From Shinella pollutisoli (GTDB lineage Bacteria; Pseudomonadota; Alphaproteobacteria; Rhizobiales; Rhizobiaceae), in assembly GCF_024609765.1 (NCBI RefSeq), contig NZ_JANFDG010000020.1, forward strand, positions 48,367 to 112,366: a stretch of 64,000 nt of DNA, read 5' to 3'. Positions 16,902 to 26,073 of the stretch are shown here, piece after piece. The notes beneath the pieces are model-generated. The model saw nothing but the letters and a program-made list of their open reading frames with translations, was not told the DNA's origin and made no database searches. The position numbers and the translations under genes were made by a program. Every line of letters begins with the position of its first letter. Position 1 is the first letter of the stretch.

Positions 16902-19019
16902 TCAGCCGTGCGCCGGGACGTCCGTTTCAGGCCCGTTGATGGTCAGGATCGCCGTCCGGCACGGATGGTGCAGCAGTTCCGTGAGCTGGCGGTCGAGATG
17001 CAGGATCGAGATGGAGGCGCCCACCATGTCGAGCGACGTGCAATAGTGTCCCACCCAGCTCGCCTCGATCGCGATGTTCTTGGCGGAAAGCCGCTGCTCC
17101 ACCCGGCGGAACAGGATGTAGAGCTCCATCAGCGGCGTCGCGCCGAAGGAATTGACCAGCACCGCCACCCGGTCGCCGGGCTCCGCCTTCATCTCCTTGA
17201 AGATGTTGTCCATGATCGTGTCGACGATCTCGTCGGCGGTGCGGATGCGCTCGCGCGAGACGCCGGGCTCGCCGTGGATGCCCATGCCGAGCTCCATGTC
17301 GTCCGGGCCGATCTCGAAATTGTGCCGCCGCGTCTGCGGCATCGAGCAGGATTCGAGCGCGACGCCCACCGTGAAGGTGCGGTCGTTGGCCTTGCGGGTG
17401 ACCGCCTCGCATTCGGCGAGCGTCATGCCGCGGTCGCAGGCCGCACCCGCCACCTTGAAGACGAAGAAATTGCCGGCGACCCCGCGACGGCCTTCCCTGT
17501 CCTCGATCGGCGAGGAGGCGATGTCGTCCGTCGTCAGCACCGTGCGGATCGGGATGCCCTGCTCCTCGGCGATCTCCGCCGCCATCTCGAAATTCATCAC
17601 GTCGCCGGCATAGTTGCCGTAGACGAAGAGCACGCCCGCGCCGCCCGAGGCCGCGACGGCGCATCTGGCGATGGGATCGGGCGGCGGCGAGGAGAAGATG
17701 TTGCCGAGCGCGACCGCGTCGGCGAGCCCCTTGCCGACATAGCCGACGAAGCAGGGCTCGTGTCCCGTGCCGCCGCCGATGACGAGGCCGACCTTGCCGG
17801 GGCGCGGACCGTCGCGGGCGACGAGCGCGCGGCGCGAGCCGCCGATCGGCTGGAGGTAGGGCCTGTGCGCGACGATCAGTCCGTCCAGCATCTCCTCGAC
17901 CACGTCGTTGGGATTGTTGAGGAATTTCTTGACGTGGCTGCGATAGCTGTTGGACACCGGCGCGCTCTTCTGGCGCTGCGAGAGCTTGCCGTCGAGGCTC
18001 GTCACGCCGTCGGCGCGCAGGATGCCGGCCCCCGTCGCCGCGTCCGTCACCAGCACGTTGACATAGCCGCCACGCAGCGCGGCCAGCAGGGCCGGCACCT
18101 TGTCGAAGCCGCCCGCGACGGCGACGCGCGTGCCGATGCCGCGCAGCATCTCCAGCGAGATGCCGATCGTGCGGTCGTCGAGGGGACCGGCGACGGGACG
18201 GCCGCGCTCGTCGATGAAGCGCCCCGCGAGCACGCCGGCCGCTCCCTTGGCGAGGTAGTGCTGCAGGGGCACGGATTCGAAGAAGCCGCTGGTGTGGATC
18301 GTCGAGTTGGGCCGCAGCGACGAGATGCCGAAGACGATGCGGTTGGCACGGGCGAGCGTGTCGAACTGCTCGCGGATCAGCGGCTCCGCGAGCAGCATGC
18401 GGTGCATCTCGGCCGATGCGACGATGGCCGGCGCCGTGATGTTGACGCAGCGCGCGGAGATCGCGCGGGCGACGGCGGCGGCCGTCAGCTCCGGCGTATA
18501 GGCGAAGCTCGCGGTGGTGCCGCCGGTCGCCTGCACGACGGTGACGTCCTGCAGCGGCCCCGTCTCCAGGTGCTCGCCGACCGACAGGATGGTGCGGCCC
18601 CAGGCGACGGCGAGCGTGTCGCCGGACTTGATCATCTTGGCGAGCGCCTGCGCGCCGGCAGCCCCCAGCCGGCCGATGAGCGGGCGCGTGTCGTCGTCGT
18701 TCGGCACCACGAGGCAGTCGGACAGGCCGAAATGGCGCTTCAGTTCCTGGGCGATGGTGAGCGAGGCGAGCCGGGCGGGCTCGATGGAGATGTTGACGAT
18801 GCCCTTTTCCCGGGCGTCGGCGAGATAGCTGTTGACGGTCGCGCGCGAGACGCCCATCGCCTCGGCGATCTCGCCCTGCGTCATGCCGTCTTCGTAGTAG
18901 AGCCAGCAGGCCCAGACATAGGGGTCGTCGCCGTAGCGCAGCGGGATCGAATCGATGCCTTCCGGCCCGTTCACCCGGCTGGTGCCGCCCTTGCGCGGCG
19001 AGCTCGTCTTCAATGCCAT
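16902..19019 (-). CDS. Fusion of SorC-type sugar-responsive regulator with DhaK kinase subunit
   Basis: About 705 residues. The N-terminal part is a SorC/DeoR-like regulator: helix-turn-helix GMTQGEIAEAMGVSRATVNSYL (split here as about residues 45-66) and a sugar-phosphate-binding domain (about 80-345, with GITG-like GISSLRP and VAGGFDKVPALL). From about residue 362 a complete DhaK follows: GGGTGHEPCFVGYVG, NYAGDVMNFEMA and the substrate-binding histidine in GMGIHGEPG (about residue 582). The start is uncertain: ATG 19019 has AAGGGGG upstream; ATGs at 19052 and 19079 are in frame. Fusions of this kind are annotated in other rhizobia. Sensing and catalysis in one chain suggests the kinase reports on its own substrate. 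Confidence 0.88.
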   Translation of the reverse strand: MALKTSSPRKGGTSRVNGPEGIDSIPLRYGDDPYVWACWLYYEDGMTQGEIAEAMGVSRATVNSYLADAREKGIVNISIEPARLASLTIAQELKRHFGLSDCLVVPNDDDTRPLIGRLGAAGAQALAKMIKSGDTLAVAWGRTILSVGEHLETGPLQDVTVVQATGGTTASFAYTPELTAAAVARAISARCVNITAPAIVASAEMHRMLLAEPLIREQFDTLARANRIVFGISSLRPNSTIHTSGFFESVPLQHYLAKGAAGVLAGRFIDERGRPVAGPLDDRTIGISLEMLRGIGTRVAVAGGFDKVPALLAALRGGYVNVLVTDAATGAGILRADGVTSLDGKLSQRQKSAPVSNSYRSHVKKFLNNPNDVVEEMLDGLIVAHRPYLQPIGGSRRALVARDGPRPGKVGLVIGGGTGHEPCFVGYVGKGLADAVALGNIFSSPPPDPIARCAVAASGGAGVLFVYGNYAGDVMNFEMAAEIAEEQGIPIRTVLTTDDIASSPIEDREGRRGVAGNFFVFKVAGAACDRGMTLAECEAVTRKANDRTFTVGVALESCSMPQTRRHNFEIGPDDMELGMGIHGEPGVSRERIRTADEIVDTIMDNIFKEMKAEPGDRVAVLVNSFGATPLMELYILFRRVEQRLSAKNIAIEASWVGHYCTSLDMVGASISILHLDRQLTELLHHPCRTAILTINGPETDVPAHG

Positions 19020-19154
19020 CGGTTTCGCCGGCCCCCTTCTGGCGGCGACCATGAAAGCAACGCCGCCGGTTTGCAACATGCCTCGGCAAAAAAGCGGTGC
19101 GCGACCCGCCGCGATGGAACGGGCCGCGCATCCTGGGAGGAACCTTTTCGGGCG

Positions 19155-19796
19155 TCAGGCGAGCCGGGCGCGGGCGCCGTCGGACAATTCCCTGAGGATG
19201 ATCGCGCAGGAGGTGGCGCCCGCATCGAGCACGCCGAGCGAGCGCTCGCCGAGCCGGCTGGCGCGGCCGATCTTCGCGACGAGATCAATCGTCGAATCGC
19301 GCCCCGCCTCGGCGGCGGCGACGAGCGCCTCCAGCGCCTCGGCGAAGGATTTCCCCTCCGCCGTCGCCTTGTCGAAGGCCTCCACGGCCGGCACGAAGGT
19401 GTCGAGCAGCGTCTTGTCGCCGACCTTGGCCGACCCGATCGACTGGATGCCGGAAAGACCGGCATGCAGCATCCTGCTGTAGGCCGCCGCATCGATCTTC
19501 TCGACGCCCTCGATGGTCTCGGCGAATTCCGTGAACATGACGCCGTAGAGCGGGCCCATCGAGCCGCCGATCTCCGTCATCAGCACGGTGCCGAGCGTGT
19601 CGAGGGATTCGGAAAGCGGTGCATCCTTGCCCTTCAGGCGCTCGGCGGCCATGCCGAAGCCCTTGGCCATGTTGACGCCGTGGTCGCCGTCGCCGATCTT
19701 GCCGTCGATCTCGGAAAGATAGGCGCGGTTCTCGACGATCCGCTCGGCCATCGAAAGGACGATGGCGCCAGCGGAAGCATTGTCGAAAGTCTGCAT
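19155..19796 (-). CDS. dhaL: DhaL-type kinase subunit, second copy
   Basis: 213-residue ATP-binding L subunit paralogous to the one at 16247. The DGDHG metal motif is intact (IDGKIGDGDHGVNMAKG, about residues 30-46) and GGSMGPLYG and the DAGATSCAI end are conserved. It follows the free-standing DhaK by 12 bases, so the two probably form a complete triose/tetrulose kinase. Closer in gene order to L- and D-erythrulose kinases of polyol operons than to PTS-dependent DhaKLM, but the substrate cannot be assigned from sequence. Confidence 0.92.
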   Translation of the reverse strand: MQTFDNASAGAIVLSMAERIVENRAYLSEIDGKIGDGDHGVNMAKGFGMAAERLKGKDAPLSESLDTLGTVLMTEIGGSMGPLYGVMFTEFAETIEGVEKIDAAAYSRMLHAGLSGIQSIGSAKVGDKTLLDTFVPAVEAFDKATAEGKSFAEALEALVAAAEAGRDSTIDLVAKIGRASRLGERSLGVLDAGATSCAIILRELSDGARARLA

Positions 19797-19808
19797 GGCG
19801 TCCTCCGC

Positions 19809-20801
19809 TTAAAGGATGATCGTGCAACGCGTCTCGACGTCGAGCAGCGTCTTCAGTTCGTCGTCGAGCGCCATGACGGTCAGCGTCGCGCCGACCATTT
19901 CCAGCGAGGTGAAGTAGTTGCCGATCCAGGTCTTGCGAATCTTCAGCCCGCGCGCCGAGATCTCGCTCTCGATCGTGTCGTTGAGGATGTAGAGCTCGTT
20001 GAGCGGCGTCGCGCCGAGGCCGGAGACGAGAACGGCGACCTCGGTGCCTTCGGGCAGATCGTGATCGTCGAGCACGATCTTCACCATGTCCCGGGCGACG
20101 TCCGCCGCGGTCTTCAGCATCTCGACGCGCACGCCCGGCTCGCCGTGGTGGCCGATGCCGACCTCCATCGTGCCGGGCTCGATCTGGAAGTTCGGATGGC
20201 CGACGGCCGGCAGCGTGCAGGGGCCGAGGCCGACGCCGATGGAGCGGCAATTGTCGATCGCCTTCTGCGCGGTGGCGCGGACCTCTTCGAGGCTCGCGCC
20301 GGTCGCGGCCTTGGCGCCGCCGATCTTCCACATGAAGATCTCGCCCGCCACGCCGCGGCGCTTCTCGCGCTCCTCGGGCGGGGCGGAGCAGACGTCGTCG
20401 TTGGCGACGACGGTCGCGACCTCGATCCCGTCCTTGGCGGCGAGCTTCGTCGCCATCTTCACGTTCATGTTGTCGCCGGCATAGTTGCCGTAGAGCACCA
20501 CGACCCCCTTGCCGCCGTTGGCCTCGCGGATCGCGTCGTGGAAGCTCTTGGCGGTCGGCGAGGAGAAGAGTTCGCCGACGGCGACCGCGTCGAGCATGTT
20601 CCTGCCCGTATAGCCGATGAAGGCCGGCTCGTGGCCGGAGCCGCCACCCGTCACCACGCCGACCTTGCCGGCGACGGGAGCCTCCCTGGCCACGACGACG
20701 CGCGGGTTTTCGGCAAGGCGCACGATGTCCGAATGCGCCTTCACAAAGCCCTTCACGGTATCTTCGACCACCAGGTCCGGGTCGTTGACGAAACGCTGCA
20801 T
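19809..20801 (-). CDS. dhaK: DhaK-type kinase subunit (free-standing)
   Basis: 330-residue K subunit that binds the keto-sugar covalently through a histidine. Features are QRFVNDPDLVVED at the start, GGGSGHEPAFIGYTG, YGNYAGDNMNVKMA and GIGHHGEPG with the catalytic histidine at about residue 217. It has the same fold as the kinase half of the neighbouring SorC fusion, giving two DhaK paralogues in one operon. Lies between the SDR and the second DhaL. Confidence 0.93.
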   Translation of the reverse strand: MQRFVNDPDLVVEDTVKGFVKAHSDIVRLAENPRVVVAREAPVAGKVGVVTGGGSGHEPAFIGYTGRNMLDAVAVGELFSSPTAKSFHDAIREANGGKGVVVLYGNYAGDNMNVKMATKLAAKDGIEVATVVANDDVCSAPPEEREKRRGVAGEIFMWKIGGAKAATGASLEEVRATAQKAIDNCRSIGVGLGPCTLPAVGHPNFQIEPGTMEVGIGHHGEPGVRVEMLKTAADVARDMVKIVLDDHDLPEGTEVAVLVSGLGATPLNELYILNDTIESEISARGLKIRKTWIGNYFTSLEMVGATLTVMALDDELKTLLDVETRCTIIL

Positions 20802-20837
20802 GATAAATCCTCGAGAACGTCGAGAGCCGGTCAGGGC

Positions 20838-21611
20838 TCAGAGAATGGTGTAGCCGCCGTCGATCAGGAGATCGGCGCCGTTGATCATGTCGGCGCCCGG
20901 CGAGGCCAGGAACACGGCGGCGGCGGCGATCTCCTCCGGGAAGGCGAAGCGGCCGGTGGGGATGCGTTTCTTCGCCGCCTCGCCCTTCTCGCCGGCCCAG
21001 GCCTTCTTGCCGAGCTCGGTCAGAACGATGGTGGGCGAAATGGTGTTGACGGTGATGCCGTGCCTGCCCCACTCGGCGGCAAACGTCTTCGACATGCCGA
21101 TGACGCCGAACTTGGAGGCGCAATAGGCGACGTGCTCCTCGATCGCCACCGTACCCGCCTGCGAGGCGAGGTTGACGATCCGGCCGCCCTTGCCGGCGGC
21201 GATCATCCGGCGGCCGACCGCCTGGGTGACAAGGAAGCTGCCCTTGAGATTGATGTCGATCGTCCTGTCCCACTGGGTGAGCGTCAGGTCTTCCGCCGGC
21301 GCCAGCGCGACGATGCCGGCGCTGTTGACGGCGATGTCGATGCCGCCGAAGGCGTCGACCACGTCGGAGACGGCCTTTTCCACCGAGGCGGCGTCCGCCA
21401 CGTCGCAGACGAAGGGTCGTGCCGGACCGCCGAGTTCCTCCGCCTTCGCGCGGGCGATGTCGGCGTTGATGTCGAGCACCGCCACCTTCGCACCCTTGGC
21501 CGCGAAGGCCGCGGCGATGGCCGCGCCGATGCCCGACGCGCCGCCGGTGACGAGCGCGACCTTGCCGTCGAGCGGGAAGTTGAGGTCGATCTTGGGAGGA
21601 GTGTCGGTCAT
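20838..21611 (-). CDS. SDR polyol dehydrogenase (D-threitol/arabitol dehydrogenase-like)
   Basis: 257-residue classical short-chain dehydrogenase. NAD(P) motif TGGASGIGAAI (about residues 23-33), acidic DIN at the end of beta-2 favouring NAD, NSAG motif, and catalytic S-Y-K as ASQAG / YCASK. The C-terminus GADLLIDGGYTIL matches the GolD/D-threitol dehydrogenase group. Followed by two DhaK/DhaL sets, so it probably oxidises a polyol to a ketose that the kinases phosphorylate. No tetrulose-phosphate isomerase gene is present in the window. Confidence 0.88.
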   Translation of the reverse strand: MTDTPPKIDLNFPLDGKVALVTGGASGIGAAIAAAFAAKGAKVAVLDINADIARAKAEELGGPARPFVCDVADAASVEKAVSDVVDAFGGIDIAVNSAGIVALAPAEDLTLTQWDRTIDINLKGSFLVTQAVGRRMIAAGKGGRIVNLASQAGTVAIEEHVAYCASKFGVIGMSKTFAAEWGRHGITVNTISPTIVLTELGKKAWAGEKGEAAKKRIPTGRFAFPEEIAAAAVFLASPGADMINGADLLIDGGYTIL

Positions 21612-21656
21612 CGGTTCAGCCTTTAGATGTTTAAGAAAGCGAGGCGGCGGGCAATA

Positions 21657-21728
21657 CCCCCCTCATCCGACCCTTCGGGCCACCTTCTCTCCGCTGGGGA
21701 GAAGGTGCCGGCAGGCGGATGAGGGGGC
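21657..21728. repeat. RIME-like palindromic repeat inside the polyol operon
   Basis: A nested hairpin: the outer stem CCCCCTCATCCG (21658-21669) pairs with CGGATGAGGGGG (21716-21727), and the inner stem CACCTTCTC (21681-21689) pairs with GAGAAGGTG (21699-21707). Same sequence vocabulary as the element at 3518-3650. It lies between the solute-binding-protein gene and the dehydrogenase gene and may lower downstream expression relative to the binding protein. Confidence 0.8.
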
Positions 21729-21759
21729 TATCGAAGGCGATTGCCCCGCGGTTGACTCG

Positions 21760-22746
21760 TTACTTGCGCATGTCCAGGAGCTTGTCGACGTTCTCGGCCG
21801 TTACCGGCGTCCACGGAACGTTGTACTCCTTGTCCTTGCCGTCGTTGAACGGCATGTCCGGGTACTGCGCCCAGATGTCGGACTGCGGCTTGTAGTCGCC
21901 CTGCTTGGCATGGAAGATCGCAAGGTCGAGCGCACCCTGCGCCTGGGCGCGCGCATCCTGCAGGATCGACGTCATCGTTCCTTCCTTGACGGCGTTGAGC
22001 GCGTCGGTCACGCCGTCGATGCCGGCGATCGCGAAGTCGCCGACGTTGAGGCCGGCGGCCTTGATCGCCTCGATCGCGCCGAGCGCCATCTCGTCGTTCT
22101 GGCCGATGACGCCGTTGATCTCGCCGGGATGCGAGGTCAGCCAGTTTTCCATCAGCGTCTGGGCTTCGGCGCGCGACCAGTTGGCGGTCTGCTGCTCGAG
22201 GACCTTGACGTCCGGGCACTCGGCGAGCGCCTTCTGGTTGCCTTCGAGGCGGGAGATCTGCGCCGACTGGCCGATCGGGCCCTCGATGATGACGACATTG
22301 CCCTTGCAGCCGATCTTGTCGAGCACGGTCTTGGCTTCCATGTAGCCGGACACCGTGTCGTCGGAGCCGACATAGGCGGCGAGCAGGTCGGAGTTCACGC
22401 GGGTGTTGGAGCCGACGACCGGGATGCCGGCGTCATGGGCCGCCTGCACGGCGGTGGCGCCGGCCTCGATGTCGATCGGCACGAAGATGATCGCGTTGAA
22501 CTTCTGCGTGATCATCGTGTTGAACTGCTCCTGCTGGACCAGCGCGTCGTAGCGGCCGTCGAAGACGGTGAGCTCGATCTCGCCGTTCTTGACGGCGGGG
22601 TGTTCCTCCAGCGCGGCCGACCAGATCTGCATGAATTCCGCGTTGAGGCCGTAGGGGGCCGCGCCGATCTTCAGCTTCTCCTGGGCCATGGCGGACGAGG
22701 CGAGCAGGACCGTCGCCGAGGCAAGCGCAATCATCAGTTTCTTCAT
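21760..22746 (-). CDS. Sugar/polyol ABC transporter periplasmic binding protein
   Basis: 328-residue type I periplasmic binding protein (ribose-binding RbsB family). A signal peptide (VLLASSAMA) is followed by LKIGAAPYG, then the family pattern of alternating Rossmann lobes (FNAIIFVPIDIEAG, IPVVGSNTRVN, GINGVIGQNDEMALGAIEAIKAAG, IAGIDGVTDAL). Encoded after the ATPase and permease on the same strand and next to the polyol dehydrogenase and kinases, so a polyol or tetrose is the likely ligand. ATG 22746 has GGAGGAGA upstream. Confidence 0.93.
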   Translation of the reverse strand: MKKLMIALASATVLLASSAMAQEKLKIGAAPYGLNAEFMQIWSAALEEHPAVKNGEIELTVFDGRYDALVQQEQFNTMITQKFNAIIFVPIDIEAGATAVQAAHDAGIPVVGSNTRVNSDLLAAYVGSDDTVSGYMEAKTVLDKIGCKGNVVIIEGPIGQSAQISRLEGNQKALAECPDVKVLEQQTANWSRAEAQTLMENWLTSHPGEINGVIGQNDEMALGAIEAIKAAGLNVGDFAIAGIDGVTDALNAVKEGTMTSILQDARAQAQGALDLAIFHAKQGDYKPQSDIWAQYPDMPFNDGKDKEYNVPWTPVTAENVDKLLDMRK

Positions 22747-22831
22747 TGCATTCTCCTCCTTTGAGAATTGCGGCCGCCGTTGCGGCGTGCCGTTTCACCG
22801 ACGGGCGCAGCGCGCCCGTATCGCATCCGGG

Positions 22832-23845
22832 CTAGACGCCCTGATTCCGCTTCTGGTCGAGCATCACGGCGCCGACGATGAGGGCGCCCTTGAGGACCTG
22901 CTGGTAGTAGGACTGGATGCCCATCAGATCGAGGCCGTTGTTCATGACGCCGATGATGAGCGCGCCGATCAGCGTGCCGGTCACCCGGCCGACGCCGCCC
23001 GAAAGGCTGGTGCCGCCGATGACCACCGCCGCGATGGCGTCGAGCTCGTAGGCGATGCCGGCCTGCGGCAGGGCCGATCCCGTTCGGGCCGACAGGATCA
23101 TGCCGGCAAGGCCCGACAGCGCGCCCGAGATCACGTAGACGAGGAAGCGGATGCGGCTGACGTTGAGGCCCGAGGTCTTGGCGGCATGCGGGTTGCCGCC
23201 GACGGCGTAGATGTAGCGGCCGAAGCGCGTGCGGGTCAGCACCCACCAGGAGACGAGGAAGACGGCGGCGAGCAGGACGACCGGCATCGGGATGCCGAGG
23301 ATGCTGCCCGTGCCGATCCAGCGGAACTCCGGGGAGAGCGCCGGCACCGGCTTGCCGCCGCCGTAGATGAGGGTCGCGCCGCGGGCGGCCGACAGCATGC
23401 CGAGCGTCGCCACGAAGGCGGGCACCGAGAAGCGCGAGACGATGAAGCCGACGAGCGCGCCGCAGCCGACGCCGACGAGGATGCCGACGGCAAGCGCCAC
23501 CACCATCGGATAGGGCGCGCCGGCGACGCCGGCGGTCGCCGAGCTCGTGACGAAGCTCGCGCTCACCATGCCGGCCAGCGCCACGACCGAGCCGACCGAC
23601 AGGTCGATGCCGCGCGTCAGGATGACGAAGGTCATGCCGATCGCCAGCACCCCGTTGATCGACGTCTGCAGCAGCACGTTGGAGATGTTGCCCGGCGTCA
23701 GGAAGAACTGGTTGGAGACGGACAGGATGCCGACGAGCAGCAGGAAGGCGAGGAAGATGCCGTATTCCTGCACGATCAGCCTGCGGCGATCGGAGTTCAG
23801 CCAGGTGCTGGAGGTCTTGTTCTCTAAGCTGGACACTTGGGTCAC
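22832..23845 (-). CDS. Sugar ABC transporter permease (RbsC family)
   Basis: 337-residue inner-membrane permease with eight to ten predicted helices. RbsC-family marks are GIDLSVGSVVAL, YAVGGNPHAAKTSGLNV and the loop IGGTSLSGGVGRVTGTLIG. The start at 23845 is GTG; the ribosome-site-like AAGAG is very close, so a slightly different start is possible. Sits between the ATPase and binding-protein genes. Confidence 0.93.
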   Translation of the reverse strand: MTQVSSLENKTSSTWLNSDRRRLIVQEYGIFLAFLLLVGILSVSNQFFLTPGNISNVLLQTSINGVLAIGMTFVILTRGIDLSVGSVVALAGMVSASFVTSSATAGVAGAPYPMVVALAVGILVGVGCGALVGFIVSRFSVPAFVATLGMLSAARGATLIYGGGKPVPALSPEFRWIGTGSILGIPMPVVLLAAVFLVSWWVLTRTRFGRYIYAVGGNPHAAKTSGLNVSRIRFLVYVISGALSGLAGMILSARTGSALPQAGIAYELDAIAAVVIGGTSLSGGVGRVTGTLIGALIIGVMNNGLDLMGIQSYYQQVLKGALIVGAVMLDQKRNQGV

Positions 23846-23888
23846 CTCTTGCCGTACGGGGTGGATGCTTCAGCCGGTCGCCGCATCG

Positions 23889-25367
23889 TCAGGTCGACAG
23901 GTGCACGAGCGACTGGGCGTCCGTCTCCTGCCGGCCGTAGATGCCGGCGGACCGTCCCTGCCGCATGACGAGGATGCGGTCCGACATTCCCAGGATTTCG
24001 TCGATTTCGGAGGAGATCATCACGACCGTGCCGCCGGCGGCGGCGAAGTCGCAGATGATGCGGTAGATCTCGCGCTTGGCGCCGACGTCGACGCCGCGGG
24101 TCGGCTCGTCGAGCAGCAGCACGCGCGGCTCGCGCAGGAACCACTTGCCGAGCACCACCTTCTGCTGGTTGCCGCCGGAGAGCCCGGAGACCGGCATCGT
24201 GTCGCGCGCGGCCTTGATGGCGAATCGGGCGATCATGTCGGCGCTCGCCTGCTGCTCGCGCCGCTGCTGCATGACGAAGGCGGGGCTCATCTCGGGCAGG
24301 CTGGCGAGGCAGATGTTGTTGCGCACGCTGTCGGTGAGGTTGAGGCCCGTCAGCTTGCGGTCCTCGGTCACGAAGGCGATGCCCTCCGCCATGGCGTCGG
24401 ACGGCTGGCGGATGGCGACGGTGCGGCCGTCGAGGCGGATCTCGCCGGCGGACGGACGGTCCATGCCGAACAGGCAGTTGAAGATCTCCGTGCGACCCGA
24501 GCCCATCAGGCCGTAGATGCCGAAGATCTCGCCCTTGCGGGCGGAGAACGAGATGTTCTCGATCTTGCCGGGCGCCGAGAGGCCGGCGACCTCGAGGCCG
24601 GTGACCTCGGTCGGCGTGTTGGTCTTGATGTATTCCTCGCCGAGCTCGCGGCCGACGATCATGCGGATGAGGCCGCGCCGGTCGATGTCGGCGAGCCTGC
24701 CGGCGCCGACGAAGGCGCCGTCGCGGAAGACGGTGTAGCTGTCGGCGATCTGGAAGATTTCCGACAGCCTGTGCGAGACGTAGACAATGCCCTTGCCTTC
24801 CGCCTTCAGGCGCCCGATCGCCTGGAAGAGGTGCTGGGCCTCCTTCTCGCCGATCGCCGAGGTCGGCTCGTCCATGAAGATGACGTCCGCCTCGTGGCTC
24901 AGCGCCTTGGCGATCTCGACGAGCTGCATCTGCGCGACCGAGAGGTTCATCATGTACTCGCGCGCGGAGATGTTGAATTCGAGACGGTCCAGCAGCGCCT
25001 GGGCATTACGGTTCATCGTCTTGAAGTCGATGCCGCCGAAGCGGGCCGAGGGCTCGCGGCCGAGATAGATGTTTTCCGCCACCGTCATGTGCGGAACGGG
25101 GCTCAGCTCCTGCTCGATGATGGCGATGCCGGAGGCGAGCGCCTCCGCCGGGCTGCCGAACTCGACCGGCTTGCCGCGATGCAGGATCGTGCCGCCGTCG
25201 CGCTTGTGGATGCCCATGAGGATCGAGAGGAATGTCGACTTGCCGGCGCCGTTGCCGCCGCAAAGCGCGTGCACCGAACCGCCCGAAAGCTCGAAACGGC
25301 CGTCGCGAAGCGCGGCGACGCCGCCGAAGGACTTCTTGAGCCCTTCCACCTTCAAAAGTGGCTGCAT
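23889..25367 (-). CDS. Sugar ABC transporter ATPase, two fused nucleotide-binding domains (RbsA family)
   Basis: 492-residue ATPase with tandem ATP-binding domains. The N-terminal domain has GGNGAGKST, the C-terminal domain has the degenerate Walker A GLMGSGRTE, and LSGGNQQKVVLGKW plus LLLDEPTRGVDVGAK are the second-domain signature and Walker B. The first-domain signature is altered to LSVAQMQLVEIAKAL, as in this family. ATG 25367 follows GGGAGGA and opens the polyol operon; the open reading frame extends upstream without homology. Confidence 0.94.
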   Translation of the reverse strand: MQPLLKVEGLKKSFGGVAALRDGRFELSGGSVHALCGGNGAGKSTFLSILMGIHKRDGGTILHRGKPVEFGSPAEALASGIAIIEQELSPVPHMTVAENIYLGREPSARFGGIDFKTMNRNAQALLDRLEFNISAREYMMNLSVAQMQLVEIAKALSHEADVIFMDEPTSAIGEKEAQHLFQAIGRLKAEGKGIVYVSHRLSEIFQIADSYTVFRDGAFVGAGRLADIDRRGLIRMIVGRELGEEYIKTNTPTEVTGLEVAGLSAPGKIENISFSARKGEIFGIYGLMGSGRTEIFNCLFGMDRPSAGEIRLDGRTVAIRQPSDAMAEGIAFVTEDRKLTGLNLTDSVRNNICLASLPEMSPAFVMQQRREQQASADMIARFAIKAARDTMPVSGLSGGNQQKVVLGKWFLREPRVLLLDEPTRGVDVGAKREIYRIICDFAAAGGTVVMISSEIDEILGMSDRILVMRQGRSAGIYGRQETDAQSLVHLST

Positions 25368-25415
25368 TCCTCCCTCCCGGCATATGCAGCAGCTCAACCT
25401 CAGCCGCTTTTTACA

Positions 25416-25444
25416 AATAACACCATAAGGTCGACATATGTCAA
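25416..25444 (-). promoter_or_regulatory. Promoter with operator-like palindrome upstream of the polyol operon
   Basis: On the minus strand a perfect -35 TTGACA (25439-25444) is followed after 17 bases by a modest -10 GTTATT (25416-25421), about 50 bases upstream of the first gene. The perfect palindrome GACATATGTC (25433-25442) overlaps the -35 and is a plausible binding site for the SorC-type regulator encoded downstream. Confidence 0.5.
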
Positions 25445-26073
25445 GACAACATTTCGACAAGTGAAAGATCGGCAATGAAATTTGTAAATTGCGAAGGCGG
25501 GAAACGTGGGAAGGCAGCCGCCAACCTCTTGAACGACCTGCGGAAAGCAGCAGCGTACCCGTCACTGTGCGCATACGCTTGCTACGGACGTTTCGGCCTC
25601 GAATCGAGCTGCATGGAACGGCATGGGCCGGCGAGGCGGTCCGCGACCAGGCATTGCCCCCGACGCGAGCGACACCTCGTCCGTGCCGGGTTCGAGGCGG
25701 ATGCCGAGGTCCCCACGGGTCCAGAAGGCCAAGCGGTTCAACGTCGTCGCGAAGGGACGAGCGAGCCTGAAGGCGTCGCCCGCATGCCGCGCGTCCCACC
25801 CGTCGAGGCCGAGGTCGTGCTCCACCGCTTCCGCCCTTTCCCGGCCGGCAGGGCGCCGCGGGACGGCATTGCCTGCACCCGGGCGGCGATCAGGACCGGC
25901 TTTACCAAATGTAAAGCGGCCTACCCTATTTTTGGGGTGGGAGGCGCATGGTTCGGTCCATCGGCCTCCGCAGCGAGCCCGCGCATCCTGCGCGCTGCAT
26001 GACGCCATCGGCTCGCACCGGTCGGACCGGATGCCCAACGCTGCCCCCCCCGGCCTCTTCCAGTGGAGTTTTC
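25445..26073. other. Gene-poor stretch before the chemoreceptor
   Basis: About 630 bases without a gene I can recognise. A minus-strand open frame (25562-26038) gives a protein-like passage (DGWDARHAGDAF, NRLAFWTRGDLGIRLEP) but no family is recognisable and there is no ribosome site, so it may be a remnant or chance. A run of cytosines precedes the chemoreceptor gene at 26043-26051. Confidence 0.4.

Noticed and set aside
16740..21626. Plus-strand open frame of 1628 codons opposite the dha/SDR genes
   Set aside because: Composition is typical of the complement of codon-biased GC-rich genes; no homology or ribosome site.
25562..26038. Minus-strand frame with a partly protein-like sequence before the chemoreceptor
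   Set aside because: No recognisable family, no ribosome site, and long runs of biased residues; noted only as a possible remnant.
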